Of a stretch of DNA of 64,000 nt, positions 45,800-56,659 are shown piece by piece. The notes below the pieces were generated by a model. The model was not told where the DNA came from, ran no database searches, and was given only the letters and a program-made list of their open reading frames with translations. The translations under genes were made by a program, and so were the position numbers. The stretch is from Ruminococcus flavefaciens (GTDB taxonomy: Bacteria > Bacillota > Clostridia > Oscillospirales > Ruminococcaceae), in contig JAMPIL010000001.1 of assembly GCA_023662725.1 (NCBI GenBank), positions 1,070,349-1,134,348 of the forward strand. The letters run 5' to 3'. How positions within the stretch are numbered: position 1 is the stretch's first letter; each line of letters starts with the position of its first letter.

Positions 45800-45985
45800 G
45801 CAGATAAGCTGTATGCCGATAGCTCTCCATCATAAAGTGAATGATGACAGTCACAAACCTATTAAGCCTGTGACCAGAACTGAGTTTACCAAAAACAGTC
45901 CTTCGGCAGCATTGCCTTTCACCATTCACCATAGGAGCGGTAATCCCGTGAATAGCTACTCATCGCAGCCGCACCTCTACCTGTA
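45800..45985 (-). promoter_or_regulatory. Lysine riboswitch (L-box)
   Basis: On the minus strand the conserved aptamer pieces appear in order: AGAGGTGCGG, ATGAGTA, GGTGAAAGGCAATGCTGCCG, a GACTGTCA element and TGGAGAGCTATC. The outer stem pairs ACAGGTAG with CTTATCTG. Lysine binding should allow the terminator at 45740-45768 to form and stop asd-GNAT-dapA-dapB-thioesterase transcription. Confidence 0.95.
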
Positions 45986-45993
45986 TATTTACT

Positions 45994-46022
45994 ATAATAT
46001 CACTTAATTTTTCTTATGTCAA
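45994..46022 (-). promoter_or_regulatory. Promoter of the lysine operon
   Basis: Minus strand TTGACA (46022-46017), 17-base spacer, TATTAT (45999-45994), just upstream of the riboswitch. Confidence 0.8.
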
Positions 46023-46040
46023 TACTTTTTGAAAAAAATT

Positions 46041-46140
46041 TGCAGTAATGTGTGTTTTCCTGCATATAACGGCGATTCTGTTTTCCCTCCACCTTTGGCA
46101 GGGGACAAGAAAAACAGCGGCTCCCTTATACTGCCGGAGA
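46041..46140. repeat. Dispersed intergenic repeat (copy A)
   Basis: Related to the repeat in the secA leader: TTTTCCTGCATATAACGGCG against TTTTCTGTATATAACGGTG, and a tail with CTCCCTTATACTGCCGG against TCCCACTTAATAATTGCCGG. It lies directly before the queA ribosome site. Confidence 0.55.
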
Positions 46141-46153
46141 AAGGAGATAAAAT

Positions 46154-47185
46154 ATGGAATTATTAAAATCAGACTTTTATTATGATCTGCCGGAAGAGCT
46201 TATTGCCCAGACTCCTGCCGAGCCGAGAAATTCATCAAGGATGATGTGTGTGGACAGGAAAACTGGTGAAATAAGTCATGACCGTTTCTATAATCTATGC
46301 GATAAGCTCAAAAAGGGTGACCTTCTCGTCATGAACGATTCAAGAGTAATTCCGGCGAGACTTTACGGCGAAAAGATTGGCAATCAAACCTTTATTGAGT
46401 TCCTTCTTCTTGAACAGAAGGGCGATAAGATATGGGAGATAATCTGTCGTCCCGGAAAAAAGGCGAAGGTAGGAACACGTTTCAGCTTCGGAGGGGGAAG
46501 GCTTGTCGCTGAGGTCATCGAGGTAAAAGATGACGGAAACCGTATCGTGAAATTTGAGTGCGAGGGGAATTTTTTCACGGCTCTTGACGATGTCGGACAG
46601 ATGCCGCTTCCTCCCTATATCACGGCAAAACTTGAGGATAGAGAACGCTATCAGACCGTTTATTCAAAAGAACTTGGTTCGGCGGCCGCTCCTACAGCGG
46701 GACTTCATTTTACTCCCGATCAGCTTGCGGAGCTTCGTGAGCGGGGGATAAAAACAGCGTTCGTAACGCTTCATGTCGGACTTGGAACTTTTCGTCCGGT
46801 AAAGGAGGACAACGTCCTGAATCATAAAATGCACAGCGAGCATTATCATCTGCCGAAAGAAACAGCCGATCTCATAAATGAAACAAAGTCCAACGGAGGA
46901 AGAGTTATAGCGGTTGGAACGACCACCTGCCGTACTCTTGAAAGCGTTGCGAGCTTTTACAATGAAATTGCCGAGCATGACGGCTACACGGATATTTTCA
47001 TTTATCCCGGCTATGAGTTCAAATGCATCGACGGTCTTATAACAAATTTTCACTTGCCAGAGAGTACGCTCATAATGCTTGTTTCGGCGTTTATGGGCTA
47101 CGATAATACGATGAATGCCTATAAAACCGCCGTCGAAGAACGCTACCGCTTTTTCAGCTTCGGAGATTGTATGTGTATCCTGTAA
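46154..47185 (+). CDS. queA: S-adenosylmethionine:tRNA ribosyltransferase-isomerase
   Basis: 343-residue QueA that builds epoxyqueuosine on t[34 protein letters not shown] and [17 protein letters not shown] are family signatures. With tgt 1 kb downstream it forms a queuosine locus. AGAAAGGAGA precedes the ATG. Confidence 0.97.
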   Translation: MELLKSDFYYDLPEELIAQTPAEPRNSSRMMCVDRKTGEISHDRFYNLCDKLKKGDLLVMNDSRVIPARLYGEKIGNQTFIEFLLLEQKGDKIWEIICRPGKKAKVGTRFSFGGGRLVAEVIEVKDDGNRIVKFECEGNFFTALDDVGQMPLPPYITAKLEDRERYQTVYSKELGSAAAPTAGLHFTPDQLAELRERGIKTAFVTLHVGLGTFRPVKEDNVLNHKMHSEHYHLPKETADLINETKSNGGRVIAVGTTTCRTLESVASFYNEIAEHDGYTDIFIYPGYEFKCIDGLITNFHLPESTLIMLVSAFMGYDNTMNAYKTAVEERYRFFSFGDCMCIL

Positions 47186-47194
47186 GGAGGGAAT

Positions 47195-48094
47195 ATGGAT
47201 ACTGACAAAGAAAAAGCCGTCCGGAAACAGATTCGTACAAACTTTATTATTTCTTTAACAGTCGGAATGATACTGCTTGGAATGGGAATATTTGCAATTA
47301 TCGTATGTACAAGCTATTCCTCTTTTGCATCAAAAATCGGATTACTTATGAAATTTGAACAAACAGGTTTTCCGCCTTTTGACATATTCGGATATTTGAT
47401 ACAATTTCTGTTTGATGTTTTTATTCTGGGGATGTATGGGATTTTTCCGGCAGCATACGGAACTATTATTATTCTGAGAAATAATATCATGAGGCTATTT
47501 AAAAATAAATATGCTGATGAATCTGCTTATTATCGATGGTCAGCAAGAATGAGCGTTATTGACTTGTGTATCGTTATTGTGAATGTTGTTGCTACAATAG
47601 GATACATGGAATTTGGAATATATCCGTTTATATACACAACTGTGAATATTCTGCTTGCTGTGGTGATGACGATAAATAAAATAAAAAGTTCAAAATTAAA
47701 AAAGAAAAATGACGAGGAGTATCTTATGAAAATTTCAGCTTTATTCAAAAGCATTGTCGATTCGGATATAGCACCAATAGTTATCTGCGAGACAGATCAT
47801 AAAATCGTTTATATGAATCCTGCGGCTATTGAACGCTACGCAAAAAAAGGAGGAGCAGATCTAATCGGGAAGTCGCTTCTGGATTGTCACAATGATGAAT
47901 CCAATAAAAAAATCAAGTCTATAGTGGCATGGTTTGACGAGAGTCCGGAGAATAACAGGATCTTCACATTCCATAATCCTAAGGAGAACAAGGATGTTTA
48001 TATGATAGCTCTTCGTGACGATCATAATGTACTTATCGGATATTACGAAAAGCATGAATACCGTACTCCGGAATCGGATTTGACGGAAGCGTGA
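47195..48094 (+). CDS. Membrane protein with C-terminal PAS domain
   Basis: 299 residues: four hydrophobic helices (about 18-40, 60-90, 120-140, 145-165), then a cytoplasmic PAS fold at about 175-290 (IVICETDHKIVYMNPAAIERYAKK...GKSLLDCHN). No kinase, GGDEF or other output domain follows, so it may signal through protein contacts. It sits between queA and tgt without an obvious functional link. Confidence 0.8.
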   Translation: MDTDKEKAVRKQIRTNFIISLTVGMILLGMGIFAIIVCTSYSSFASKIGLLMKFEQTGFPPFDIFGYLIQFLFDVFILGMYGIFPAAYGTIIILRNNIMRLFKNKYADESAYYRWSARMSVIDLCIVIVNVVATIGYMEFGIYPFIYTTVNILLAVVMTINKIKSSKLKKKNDEEYLMKISALFKSIVDSDIAPIVICETDHKIVYMNPAAIERYAKKGGADLIGKSLLDCHNDESNKKIKSIVAWFDESPENNRIFTFHNPKENKDVYMIALRDDHNVLIGYYEKHEYRTPESDLTEA

Positions 48095-48109
48095 TTTTGA
48101 ATTGCGTGT

Positions 48110-49365
<1,256 letters not shown>

Positions 49366-49378
49366 GAGATGAATTATA

Positions 49379-50026
49379 ATGAAAACAGCAATTTTTGACC
49401 TCGATGGCACTATCGCCGACACTCTTTCCGATCTTGCAGACGCTGTGAATTATGCTCTTGAGAAACTGGGGTATCCGGTGCATCCGTATGAGAGCTTCAA
49501 TCAATTTGTCGGCAACGGAGTTCAAAAGCTCTGTTACCGTGCTCTGCCGGATGATAAAAAAGATGAAACCGATAAGCTTGTTGAGATTTTCAGCGGATAT
49601 TATAATGAGCATTTTCTTGATAAAACCGTTCTTTATAAAGGCATGGGCGAAACTATACATAAACTGAAATCTTCCGGAATCAGGCTTGCAGTTGCAACTA
49701 ATAAACCGCAGGATTTTGCAAGAAAAATTGTCGCAGCGCTTCTTCCGGATGTTGAGTTTATATCCGTTCTCGGAGGGTGCGCTGAAAGACCGAAAAAGCC
49801 TGATACAGCCATAATTCGTGAGATACTCGGAAAGCTTCCCGTTGAGGAAGAGCAGGCTTTTATGATCGGCGACAGCAATGTTGATATTCAGACGGCAAAA
49901 AATTCGGGGATTATCTCTATCGGCTGTATATGGGGATTCCGTGGACGTGATGAGCTTGAATCCGAGGGCGCAGACTATATCGCCGAAACTCCTGATGATA
50001 TAGCAAAAATAATTCTTGAACGTTAA
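49379..50026 (+). CDS. gph: HAD-family phosphoglycolate phosphatase-like
   Basis: 215-residue haloacid dehalogenase hydrolase: motif I FDLDGTIADTLSDLA with the Asp nucleophile, motif II AVATNKPQ, Lys in RPKKPDTAI, motif IV IGDSNVDIQTAKNSG. Length and cap type fit Gph, which removes phosphate from phosphoglycolate. Exact substrate is uncertain, as usual for HAD proteins. Confidence 0.9.
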   Translation: MKTAIFDLDGTIADTLSDLADAVNYALEKLGYPVHPYESFNQFVGNGVQKLCYRALPDDKKDETDKLVEIFSGYYNEHFLDKTVLYKGMGETIHKLKSSGIRLAVATNKPQDFARKIVAALLPDVEFISVLGGCAERPKKPDTAIIREILGKLPVEEEQAFMIGDSNVDIQTAKNSGIISIGCIWGFRGRDELESEGADYIAETPDDIAKIILER

Positions 50027-50037
50027 GGAGTGATATT

Positions 50038-51174
50038 ATGAGCAGAAAGAAAAAAAATGAATTCGAGCCTGAACTTTATACGGAAGAACAGCTTGATTCG
50101 ATAGATCAACATATAGTTCAGTATTTCGGAGAGTACAAAAATGTTTTCCACGAACTTGCTTCGCCTGATATTCATGTTGATATCTGCATTATCGAGCCTG
50201 ATGAAGAGAATGATTATTATACTCTCGTTACTATGGGCGCAGGAGCGCATAAAATGAACATTCCGGAAAAGCTTGCAGGACAAGGACTGGAGCGTGCGGA
50301 ATATGTCATCTGTCTGCCGTCCGACTGGGATATCAACAGTCCGGATGAAAAAGACTATTGGCCGATAAGACTTCTCAAGGATATCGCAAGACTTCCCATT
50401 AATTCCGATACATGGATAGGTTGGGGACACTCTGTCGATAACGGAGAGCCTTTTGCTGAAAATACGGAGCTTTGCGGAACGATAATACTTTCTCCGCCTT
50501 TTGGGGATGATTGCTGCGTCTGCGTTATGCCTGACGGTGAGGAAGTCAATTTCTATCAGCTTATTCCGGTTTATCGGGACGAAATGGATTTCAAGATAGA
50601 ACGTGGAACAGATGCGCTGCTTGATATGTTCGATAATGAGTTAAGTCCGATTATCGAGCCTGATCGTGAGCCCGTTGTAAGACGTGTTGATTATACCGTA
50701 ATGGACAGAGAAGAATGGCACGTCGGTTCGATAAGAGAAAAGAAAATTCACATAGACGAGATAACGGGATATAATCATATGGCGATATATCTGCGCTGGG
50801 CAATCGAAAATGATTTGATGTGCGTAAATTTCAATGAAGCGTTTGCGGATACTATAAAGTCGGTCAAATCCGGAGAAAATACTGATCTGCGTGAATTTAT
50901 TCGTGATGAGCTGGAGGGAAAGATTTTCCGTGAGATGTTCAATGAAGAGGGTGAAGCGTTTGCCGAATTTTATTATAATCACGAAAACGATTACGGTAAA
51001 CCTTGTTACCCATCCGATGTGGACGACCATGCGCTGAAGTATTTCGGGGAAGAACGCTATAATTCGGATGACTTTCAGGATGAAGCATACCTTTTCGTCC
51101 CATTTGACGAAGATTATTACAGTGCTATGAAAGAGTATATAGAGCATTATTATGCTGAATTCAAGAACAAATAA
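50038..51174 (+). CDS. Suppressor-of-fused (SUFU) domain protein with extra C-terminal domain
   Basis: 378 residues. About 25-215 is a SUFU-like domain (VFHELASPDIHVDICIIEPD, YTLVTMGAGAHKMNIP, ERAEYVICLPSDWDI, WIGWGHSVDNGEPF). About 235-378 is a second acidic domain (NHMAIYLRWAIENDLMCVNF and CYPSDVDDHALKYFGEERY). Bacterial SUFU proteins are described as immunity proteins of polymorphic toxin systems. No toxin gene lies next to it here, so this one may be an orphan immunity gene. Co-directional with gph, 11 bases downstream. Confidence 0.82.
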   Translation: MSRKKKNEFEPELYTEEQLDSIDQHIVQYFGEYKNVFHELASPDIHVDICIIEPDEENDYYTLVTMGAGAHKMNIPEKLAGQGLERAEYVICLPSDWDINSPDEKDYWPIRLLKDIARLPINSDTWIGWGHSVDNGEPFAENTELCGTIILSPPFGDDCCVCVMPDGEEVNFYQLIPVYRDEMDFKIERGTDALLDMFDNELSPIIEPDREPVVRRVDYTVMDREEWHVGSIREKKIHIDEITGYNHMAIYLRWAIENDLMCVNFNEAFADTIKSVKSGENTDLREFIRDELEGKIFREMFNEEGEAFAEFYYNHENDYGKPCYPSDVDDHALKYFGEERYNSDDFQDEAYLFVPFDEDYYSAMKEYIEHYYAEFKNK

Positions 51175-51205
51175 TCGGTTTGAAGAAACAAATATTTTAT
51201 AAGTA

Positions 51206-51234
51206 TTGACAACCGGTCGGATTTGGTGTAAAAT
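51206..51234 (+). promoter_or_regulatory. secA promoter
   Basis: TTGACA at 51206-51211, 17-base spacer, TAAAAT at 51229-51234, giving a leader of about 190 bases that contains the repeat at 51271-51401. Confidence 0.7.
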
Positions 51235-51270
51235 ATAATATGTGTATTTATATCATGAGTACTAAATAAT

Positions 51271-51401
51271 CATGACAGCAGTATTTGCTTTTCTGTATAT
51301 AACGGTGATTTTGTTCTCATTTCTTTCTGTCGCAGCAGGGAGTAAAGGGGAAGGGAGTCCCACTTAATAATTGCCGGAAAAAGAAAATAATGCTGTTCAT
51401 G
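51271..51401. repeat. MITE-like repeat with imperfect terminal inverted ends (copy B), in secA leader
   Basis: The left end CATGACAGCAGTATTT and the right end AATAATGCTGTTCATG are near-perfect inverted repeats about 130 bases apart. The interior is shared with copy A (46041-46140). The left end is shared with copy C (20944-20970). No open reading frame. Confidence 0.6.
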
Positions 51402-51428
51402 TAAAAGAATTGTAAAGGCGGTATATAA

Positions 51429-54188
51429 ATGGGTTTATTCAAAGGAATTTTCGGTGCAAACGGCTACAGCAACCGTGAGCTGAAGCGTATCGAGCCTATT
51501 AAAAATAAAGTCCTCGAACTTGACGAGGAGTATCAGAAGCTTTCAGACGCTGAACTGAAGGCAAAAACTGTTGAATTTAAGGAAAGACTTGAGGACGGAG
51601 AGACTCTCGATGATATCCTGCCGGAGGCTCTTGCGACCGTAAGAGAAGCCGCATGGCGTGTTCTTGAGAAAAAGCCGTACCCTGTTCAGCTTATCGGAGC
51701 TATCGTTCTTCATCAGGGACGTATTGCCGAAATGAAAACCGGTGAAGGTAAAACCCTCGTTGCCTGCGTTGCATCGTATCTTAATGCTCTTTCAGGCAAG
51801 GGTGTTCACGTTGTTACCGTTAACGACTATCTTGCAAAAACTCAGGCAGAGGAAATGGGAAAGGTTCACCGCTGGCTGGGGCTTACGGTCGGCTGTATTC
51901 TTCACGGACTCAACAATGACGAGCGCCGTGCAGCATATAACTGCGACGTAACTTATGCTACAAATAACGAGCTTGGATTCGATTACCTCCGTGACAACAT
52001 GGTTACTCATAAAGAAGAGCGTGTTCAGCGTGTTCCGAACTTTGCCATTGTCGATGAGGTCGACTCTATCCTTATAGACGAGGCAAGAACCCCGCTTATT
52101 ATTTCCGGAAGAGGCGATAAATCTACAGATCTTTACGCTATTGTAGACCGATTCGCTAAAACTCTTACATCAACTACTGTTGTTGAAATGGATGATAAGA
52201 TTGATCAGGACGCTATCAACGAAACTGCCGACTATATCATAGACGAAAAGGCAAAAACTGCTACTATCACTCAGCGAGGAGTTAAAAAGGCTGAAAAGGC
52301 ATTTAATGTCGATAATCTTATGGATTCAGAGAATATGACTCTCCTCCACCACATAAATCAGGCTATCAAGGCGAACGGCGTTATGAGAAATGATATCGAC
52401 TACGTTGTTAAGGACGGCGAGATCATTATCGTTGACGAATTTACGGGACGTCTTATGATGGGCAGACGTTTCAACGACGGTCTGCATCAGGCTATCGAGG
52501 CTAAAGAGGGAGTTAAGATCAAGAGCGAATCAAGGACTCTTGCAACTATAACATTCCAGAATTTCTTCCGTCTTTACAACAAGCTTTCCGGTATGACCGG
52601 TACTGCTATGACCGAAGAAGGCGAATTCAAGGAGATCTATAAACTCGATGTTATCTCTATCCCGACCAATAAACCGGTTATTCGTATAGATCACAACGAT
52701 CAGGTTTACAGCTCGGAAAAGGGCAAATATTCGGCAATTATCGATAAGATAATCGAGTGCCACGATAAAGGTCAGCCTATTCTCGTAGGTACGGTTTCTA
52801 TCGAAAAGTCGGAGCTTCTTTCCGCAATGCTCAAAAGAAAAGGAGTTAAGCACGAAGTCCTCAACGCTAAACATCACGCTAAGGAAGCTGAGATCGTTGC
52901 TCAGGCAGGTAAATACGGCGCTGTAACTATCGCTACAAATATGGCTGGACGTGGTACCGATATCATGCTCGGAGGCAACGCTGAATTTCTCGCAAAAGCT
53001 GAGATGAGAAAGCGTGAAATGTCCGAAGAACTTATCAACGAGGCTATCGGTTTTGCAGATACAGACGATCAGGAAATTCTTGAAGCAAGAAAGCTTTACC
53101 GTGAGCTTTACAATAAATTCAATGCCGAGGTAAAAGAAAAAGCCGTTAAGGTCAAGGAAGCAGGCGGACTTTACATTCTCGGTACAGAACGTCATGAATC
53201 AAGACGTATCGACAATCAGCTCCGTGGACGTTCCGGACGTCAGGGAGACGAGGGCGAAAGCTGTTTCTTCCTTTCCGTTGAAGATGATCTTATGAGAATT
53301 TTTGCAGGCGAGCGTCTTGAAAATATGATGAGAACTCTAAATGTTGCAGAGGATATGCCTATCGAGAGCAAACTCCTAACTAAAATTATTGAGTCCTCGC
53401 AGAAAAAGGTTGAGGGAAATAACTTCAGCATAAGAAAGAACGTCCTCAATTACGACGACGTTATGAATACTCAGCGTGAGATCATCTACAAACAGCGTTC
53501 ACAGGTTCTCGACGGAGAAGATCTCCACGAGAGCATCCTCAATATGATGGAAGAGCTTATTTCGTCAACTGTTGATTCTTATCTTATCGACGAGGACGTT
53601 AAGGACGACTGGAATATCGTTGGTCTTAAGGAACACTTCCAGGGCTGGCTTATCGGTGAAGAAGATCTTGAATTTACCGAAGAGGAGCTTGCTTCCGTTA
53701 CTAAGGAAGATATCGTTAACGCTCTTAATGAAAAGGCAGGAGAAATTTATCAGGCTAAGGAAGAAGAGTATGGCACTGATATCATGAGAGAGCTTGAGCG
53801 TGTTATCCTCCTGAAAGTTGTTGATACAAAGTGGATGGCTCATATCGACGATATGGAAGAGCTTAAAAAGGGTATCGGACTTCGTTCATACGGACAGAAG
53901 AATCCTGTTATCGAATATCGTTACGAAGGATTTGAAATGTTCGACGCAATGGTTGAATCTATCAGAGAAGATACTATCCGTATGCTCCTTACAGTCAGGG
54001 TTCGTAAGGACGCAATTCCGGAGCGTGAGCAGGTTGCAAAGCCGGACGCTCCTAATGCCGGAGCAGGCGACGGAAGCTTCTCAAATCAGGCACGTTCAAA
54101 GAAGATCGGCGATAACGATCCATGTCCGTGCGGAAGCGGAAAGAAGTACAAGAAGTGCTGTAAATCCAAGGATATGGCAAATAAGTAA
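51429..54188 (+). CDS. secA: Preprotein translocase ATPase SecA
   Basis: 919-residue motor that drives secretion through SecYEG. Walker [12 protein letters not shown] (TGEGKT at 104-109), [17 protein letters not shown] (DEAD-like), [13 protein letters not shown], and [17 protein letters not shown]. The C-terminal zinc motif [13 protein letters not shown] binds SecB or ribosomes. Full length. A repeat element lies in its leader. Confidence 0.99.
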   Translation: MGLFKGIFGANGYSNRELKRIEPIKNKVLELDEEYQKLSDAELKAKTVEFKERLEDGETLDDILPEALATVREAAWRVLEKKPYPVQLIGAIVLHQGRIAEMKTGEGKTLVACVASYLNALSGKGVHVVTVNDYLAKTQAEEMGKVHRWLGLTVGCILHGLNNDERRAAYNCDVTYATNNELGFDYLRDNMVTHKEERVQRVPNFAIVDEVDSILIDEARTPLIISGRGDKSTDLYAIVDRFAKTLTSTTVVEMDDKIDQDAINETADYIIDEKAKTATITQRGVKKAEKAFNVDNLMDSENMTLLHHINQAIKANGVMRNDIDYVVKDGEIIIVDEFTGRLMMGRRFNDGLHQAIEAKEGVKIKSESRTLATITFQNFFRLYNKLSGMTGTAMTEEGEFKEIYKLDVISIPTNKPVIRIDHNDQVYSSEKGKYSAIIDKIIECHDKGQPILVGTVSIEKSELLSAMLKRKGVKHEVLNAKHHAKEAEIVAQAGKYGAVTIATNMAGRGTDIMLGGNAEFLAKAEMRKREMSEELINEAIGFADTDDQEILEARKLYRELYNKFNAEVKEKAVKVKEAGGLYILGTERHESRRIDNQLRGRSGRQGDEGESCFFLSVEDDLMRIFAGERLENMMRTLNVAEDMPIESKLLTKIIESSQKKVEGNNFSIRKNVLNYDDVMNTQREIIYKQRSQVLDGEDLHESILNMMEELISSTVDSYLIDEDVKDDWNIVGLKEHFQGWLIGEEDLEFTEEELASVTKEDIVNALNEKAGEIYQAKEEEYGTDIMRELERVILLKVVDTKWMAHIDDMEELKKGIGLRSYGQKNPVIEYRYEGFEMFDAMVESIREDTIRMLLTVRVRKDAIPEREQVAKPDAPNAGAGDGSFSNQARSKKIGDNDPCPCGSGKKYKKCCKSKDMANK

Positions 54189-54195
54189 GTTTCAG

Positions 54196-54222
54196 AAGGC
54201 GGATGATTTTTGTCCGCCTTTT
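54196..54222 (+). terminator. secA terminator
   Basis: 8-bp stem AAGGCGGA/TCCGCCTT with a nine-base loop and a short T-tail. Confidence 0.7.
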
Positions 54223-54250
54223 GCTGTAATCGTAAAAAAAGGAGAACATC

Positions 54251-55405
54251 ATGAAAAAATATATCGTTGCCCTTATCCTAACAGGATTGCTTGCCGGATG
54301 TTCGGACAGGAATGAAAGTACTGTTTCAAGTGAAAGTGAAACCACTTTCGCTTCTGAAATAACTGCGGAGGAAATAACGACAGAATCTGAACCTGTTTCG
54401 GACGGATACAATTTTAAGGTAGAAGCCGACGGAATATATTTTTTTGAAGGCTCTATTTTTCAGAAGATAGAGCTTGACTGCTCGGAATTTCTGGAGTCTG
54501 TGGAAAAATATGATAAATCTCCGGAGGAGTTTCTCACAATTGCTGATTTCAATTTTGACGGCTATGATGATCTTTTTGTACCGCATGGAATTGGAGCGGC
54601 TAACGTTTCCGGAAAATATTTCTATATGAACCCGACAAGGGATTTCAATCTTTTTGAGGAATGGGACGAATTGAACAAAATCGGTTTTTTAATGAGCGTT
54701 GACAATGAAAATAAGATTTTGAATTTTAGCAGTCATATCTCTGCCGTTGATCATGATTGGATTATTTATAAATGGAACAACGGAAAGCTCCAGCCTGTTT
54801 CTCGTGAACTTCAGTATAAAAGCGTTTACGATAACAAGATTTATATTAATCGTTTTGAATATGATGATGGAAAAGAAACTTTTGTTAAAAGGGAACGTGT
54901 GCTGCTGGACGAAAATAATGAGTGGCTGGGTACAGAAGAAGTTGAATTTCCACACAGCTATGCTTTCAGTGTGAATGAAAACAGCATTGACGTTTTGCAG
55001 GACGGCAAAATCGTTCAGACTCTTGAATGCGATCATACTCTTAGTGAAAAGAATCTATTTTTTGAGGATTACGATTTTGACGGTTACAACGATTTGTTTA
55101 TTATGAATGAAAATTCTGACGGAACTTATTACCGCTATGTTCCTGATACAGGACTTTTTGAAAATTGGGACGAGATGAATAAAATCGGAAAATTTATGTA
55201 TACCGGAATGTCATCCAATGTGAGCATAGGAAGAATTCTCGTGCAGAATGACAGAAACGGTCAGACTTTTATTTATAAGTGGAATGACGGAAGTCTTATT
55301 TTGGTGGAGCGAAGTGAAACTGTTATTGATGAAAATACAAATGAATCCGTAAAAAAGTGGTATTATATTGATGAAAATGGTAACGAGATTATTCGTGACG
55401 CTTAA
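54251..55405 (+). CDS. Repeat lipoprotein with DxDxDG motifs (paralogue 1)
   Basis: 384 residues with lipobox signal MKKYIVALILTGLLAGC. A Glu/Thr/Ser linker precedes two copies of a unit: DFNFDGYDDLFVPHG ... FEEWDELNKIGFLM ... YKWNNGKLQPVS at about 95-190, and DYDFDGYNDLFIMNE ... YYRYVPDTGLFENWDEMNKI ... YKWNDGSLILVE at about 270-360. The DxDxDG loop resembles calcium-binding FG-GAP or dockerin-type loops. Function unknown. The downstream gene is a paralogue. Confidence 0.8.
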   Translation: MKKYIVALILTGLLAGCSDRNESTVSSESETTFASEITAEEITTESEPVSDGYNFKVEADGIYFFEGSIFQKIELDCSEFLESVEKYDKSPEEFLTIADFNFDGYDDLFVPHGIGAANVSGKYFYMNPTRDFNLFEEWDELNKIGFLMSVDNENKILNFSSHISAVDHDWIIYKWNNGKLQPVSRELQYKSVYDNKIYINRFEYDDGKETFVKRERVLLDENNEWLGTEEVEFPHSYAFSVNENSIDVLQDGKIVQTLECDHTLSEKNLFFEDYDFDGYNDLFIMNENSDGTYYRYVPDTGLFENWDEMNKIGKFMYTGMSSNVSIGRILVQNDRNGQTFIYKWNDGSLILVERSETVIDENTNESVKKWYYIDENGNEIIRDA

Positions 55406-55418
55406 TGGAGGTGAATAA

Positions 55419-56645
55419 ATGAAAAGAAAAGAACTTATCAATCTTATATCTGCCATATGCCTATGCGCTGGAGTTTTGTACGGATGTTCTGACGGCGGAA
55501 AAAGTTCAGATACGGATGAAAATCAGGTGATTGAAACTGTTGAAACAACGTCTGCAACAGAAGCAGCTACAGCTCCCACAACGGAAGCTCCGACCGAAGC
55601 TGTTACTCAACCGGAGATAAAAGAGACAAATAATCTCACTTATTCCATTGATGAAAACGGAATCGAGCTTATTGTTGACGGAGAATCAACTCAATATATT
55701 CCGCTTGGATATGAGCCGGATGAAAGCAATATTGTTGCTGATGATTTTGATTTTGATGGATATAAGGATATTTTTATTCCGTCGGAGGAATACAGAGGCT
55801 TTAAGGGAATTTATTACCGCTATATTCCCGATTCAAAGCAGTTCGAGCCATGGGATGAGCTGAATAAGATCGGTAGGAGAATGGGCGTTTACAACGGCGA
55901 ACAAAGCCTTATCCTCCGTGAATATTCCAAGACCGGCAGCAGATACACATACTATAAATGGAATAATGATGTTCTTGAAGAAGATATGCTGAAAGACGTT
56001 TATTTCAGTAATTACGAAATATCTGACTATTATGAATATTCTACGTACGGAAGCAGAGTTCTTGTGAAAAGAGAGCTTAGAAATTGGGAAAACGGAGAGC
56101 TGCTTAAAACCTTTGAGCGTGACGAGCTTGTGTATTTTTCAATCAAGGAAAATGGGATAGAGGTTCTTCGTGACGGCAAGGTTATTCAGACTATCGAGGG
56201 AAATTATGCCGAAGCTTATGCGCCCTTAGTTGAAAGTTCGGGATATTACACCCTTGAGGACGCAATATATAAAATGGACTATGATTTTGACGGCTATCTC
56301 GATGTTTTTATTCCTGATGATATCAGTTACGATTCGGCAGGAACGTATTACCGTTATGATCCCGACAGCGGACTTCTTGAAAAATGGGACGAGATGAATA
56401 AAATCGGCAAAGAAGCATATGCAAGCAGGAAAAATACGATAAATGTTTATCAAGGTGCGGGGGCAGATTTTTGTATAACCGCTTATCAATGGGATAACGG
56501 AACTTTGAAACCGATCGGTTACAGGGTTCGGAGTCTGGATGAAAACGGTGAAACCACAGTTACCGATTATACTTTTGACGAAAACGGAGAAAAGGTTTTT
56601 TCTGCGTCTTATGAGGCAGGAGAAGCTCCGAATTTTTATGAATAA
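55419..56645 (+). CDS. Repeat lipoprotein with DxDxDG motifs (paralogue 2)
   Basis: 408 residues with signal ICLCAGVLYGC (lipobox Cys) and a Thr/Glu/Ala linker, then the same two-unit pattern: DFDFDGYKDIFIPSE with YYRYIPDSKQFEPWDELNKI, and DYDFDGYLDVFIPDD with YYRYDPDSGLLEKWDEMNKI. It begins 13 bases after paralogue 1, so the pair is a tandem duplication and probably co-translated. A surface-binding role is likely but unproven. Confidence 0.8.
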   Translation: MKRKELINLISAICLCAGVLYGCSDGGKSSDTDENQVIETVETTSATEAATAPTTEAPTEAVTQPEIKETNNLTYSIDENGIELIVDGESTQYIPLGYEPDESNIVADDFDFDGYKDIFIPSEEYRGFKGIYYRYIPDSKQFEPWDELNKIGRRMGVYNGEQSLILREYSKTGSRYTYYKWNNDVLEEDMLKDVYFSNYEISDYYEYSTYGSRVLVKRELRNWENGELLKTFERDELVYFSIKENGIEVLRDGKVIQTIEGNYAEAYAPLVESSGYYTLEDAIYKMDYDFDGYLDVFIPDDISYDSAGTYYRYDPDSGLLEKWDEMNKIGKEAYASRKNTINVYQGAGADFCITAYQWDNGTLKPIGYRVRSLDENGETTVTDYTFDENGEKVFSASYEAGEAPNFYE

Positions 56646-56659
56646 CGAGGTGAAACAGA

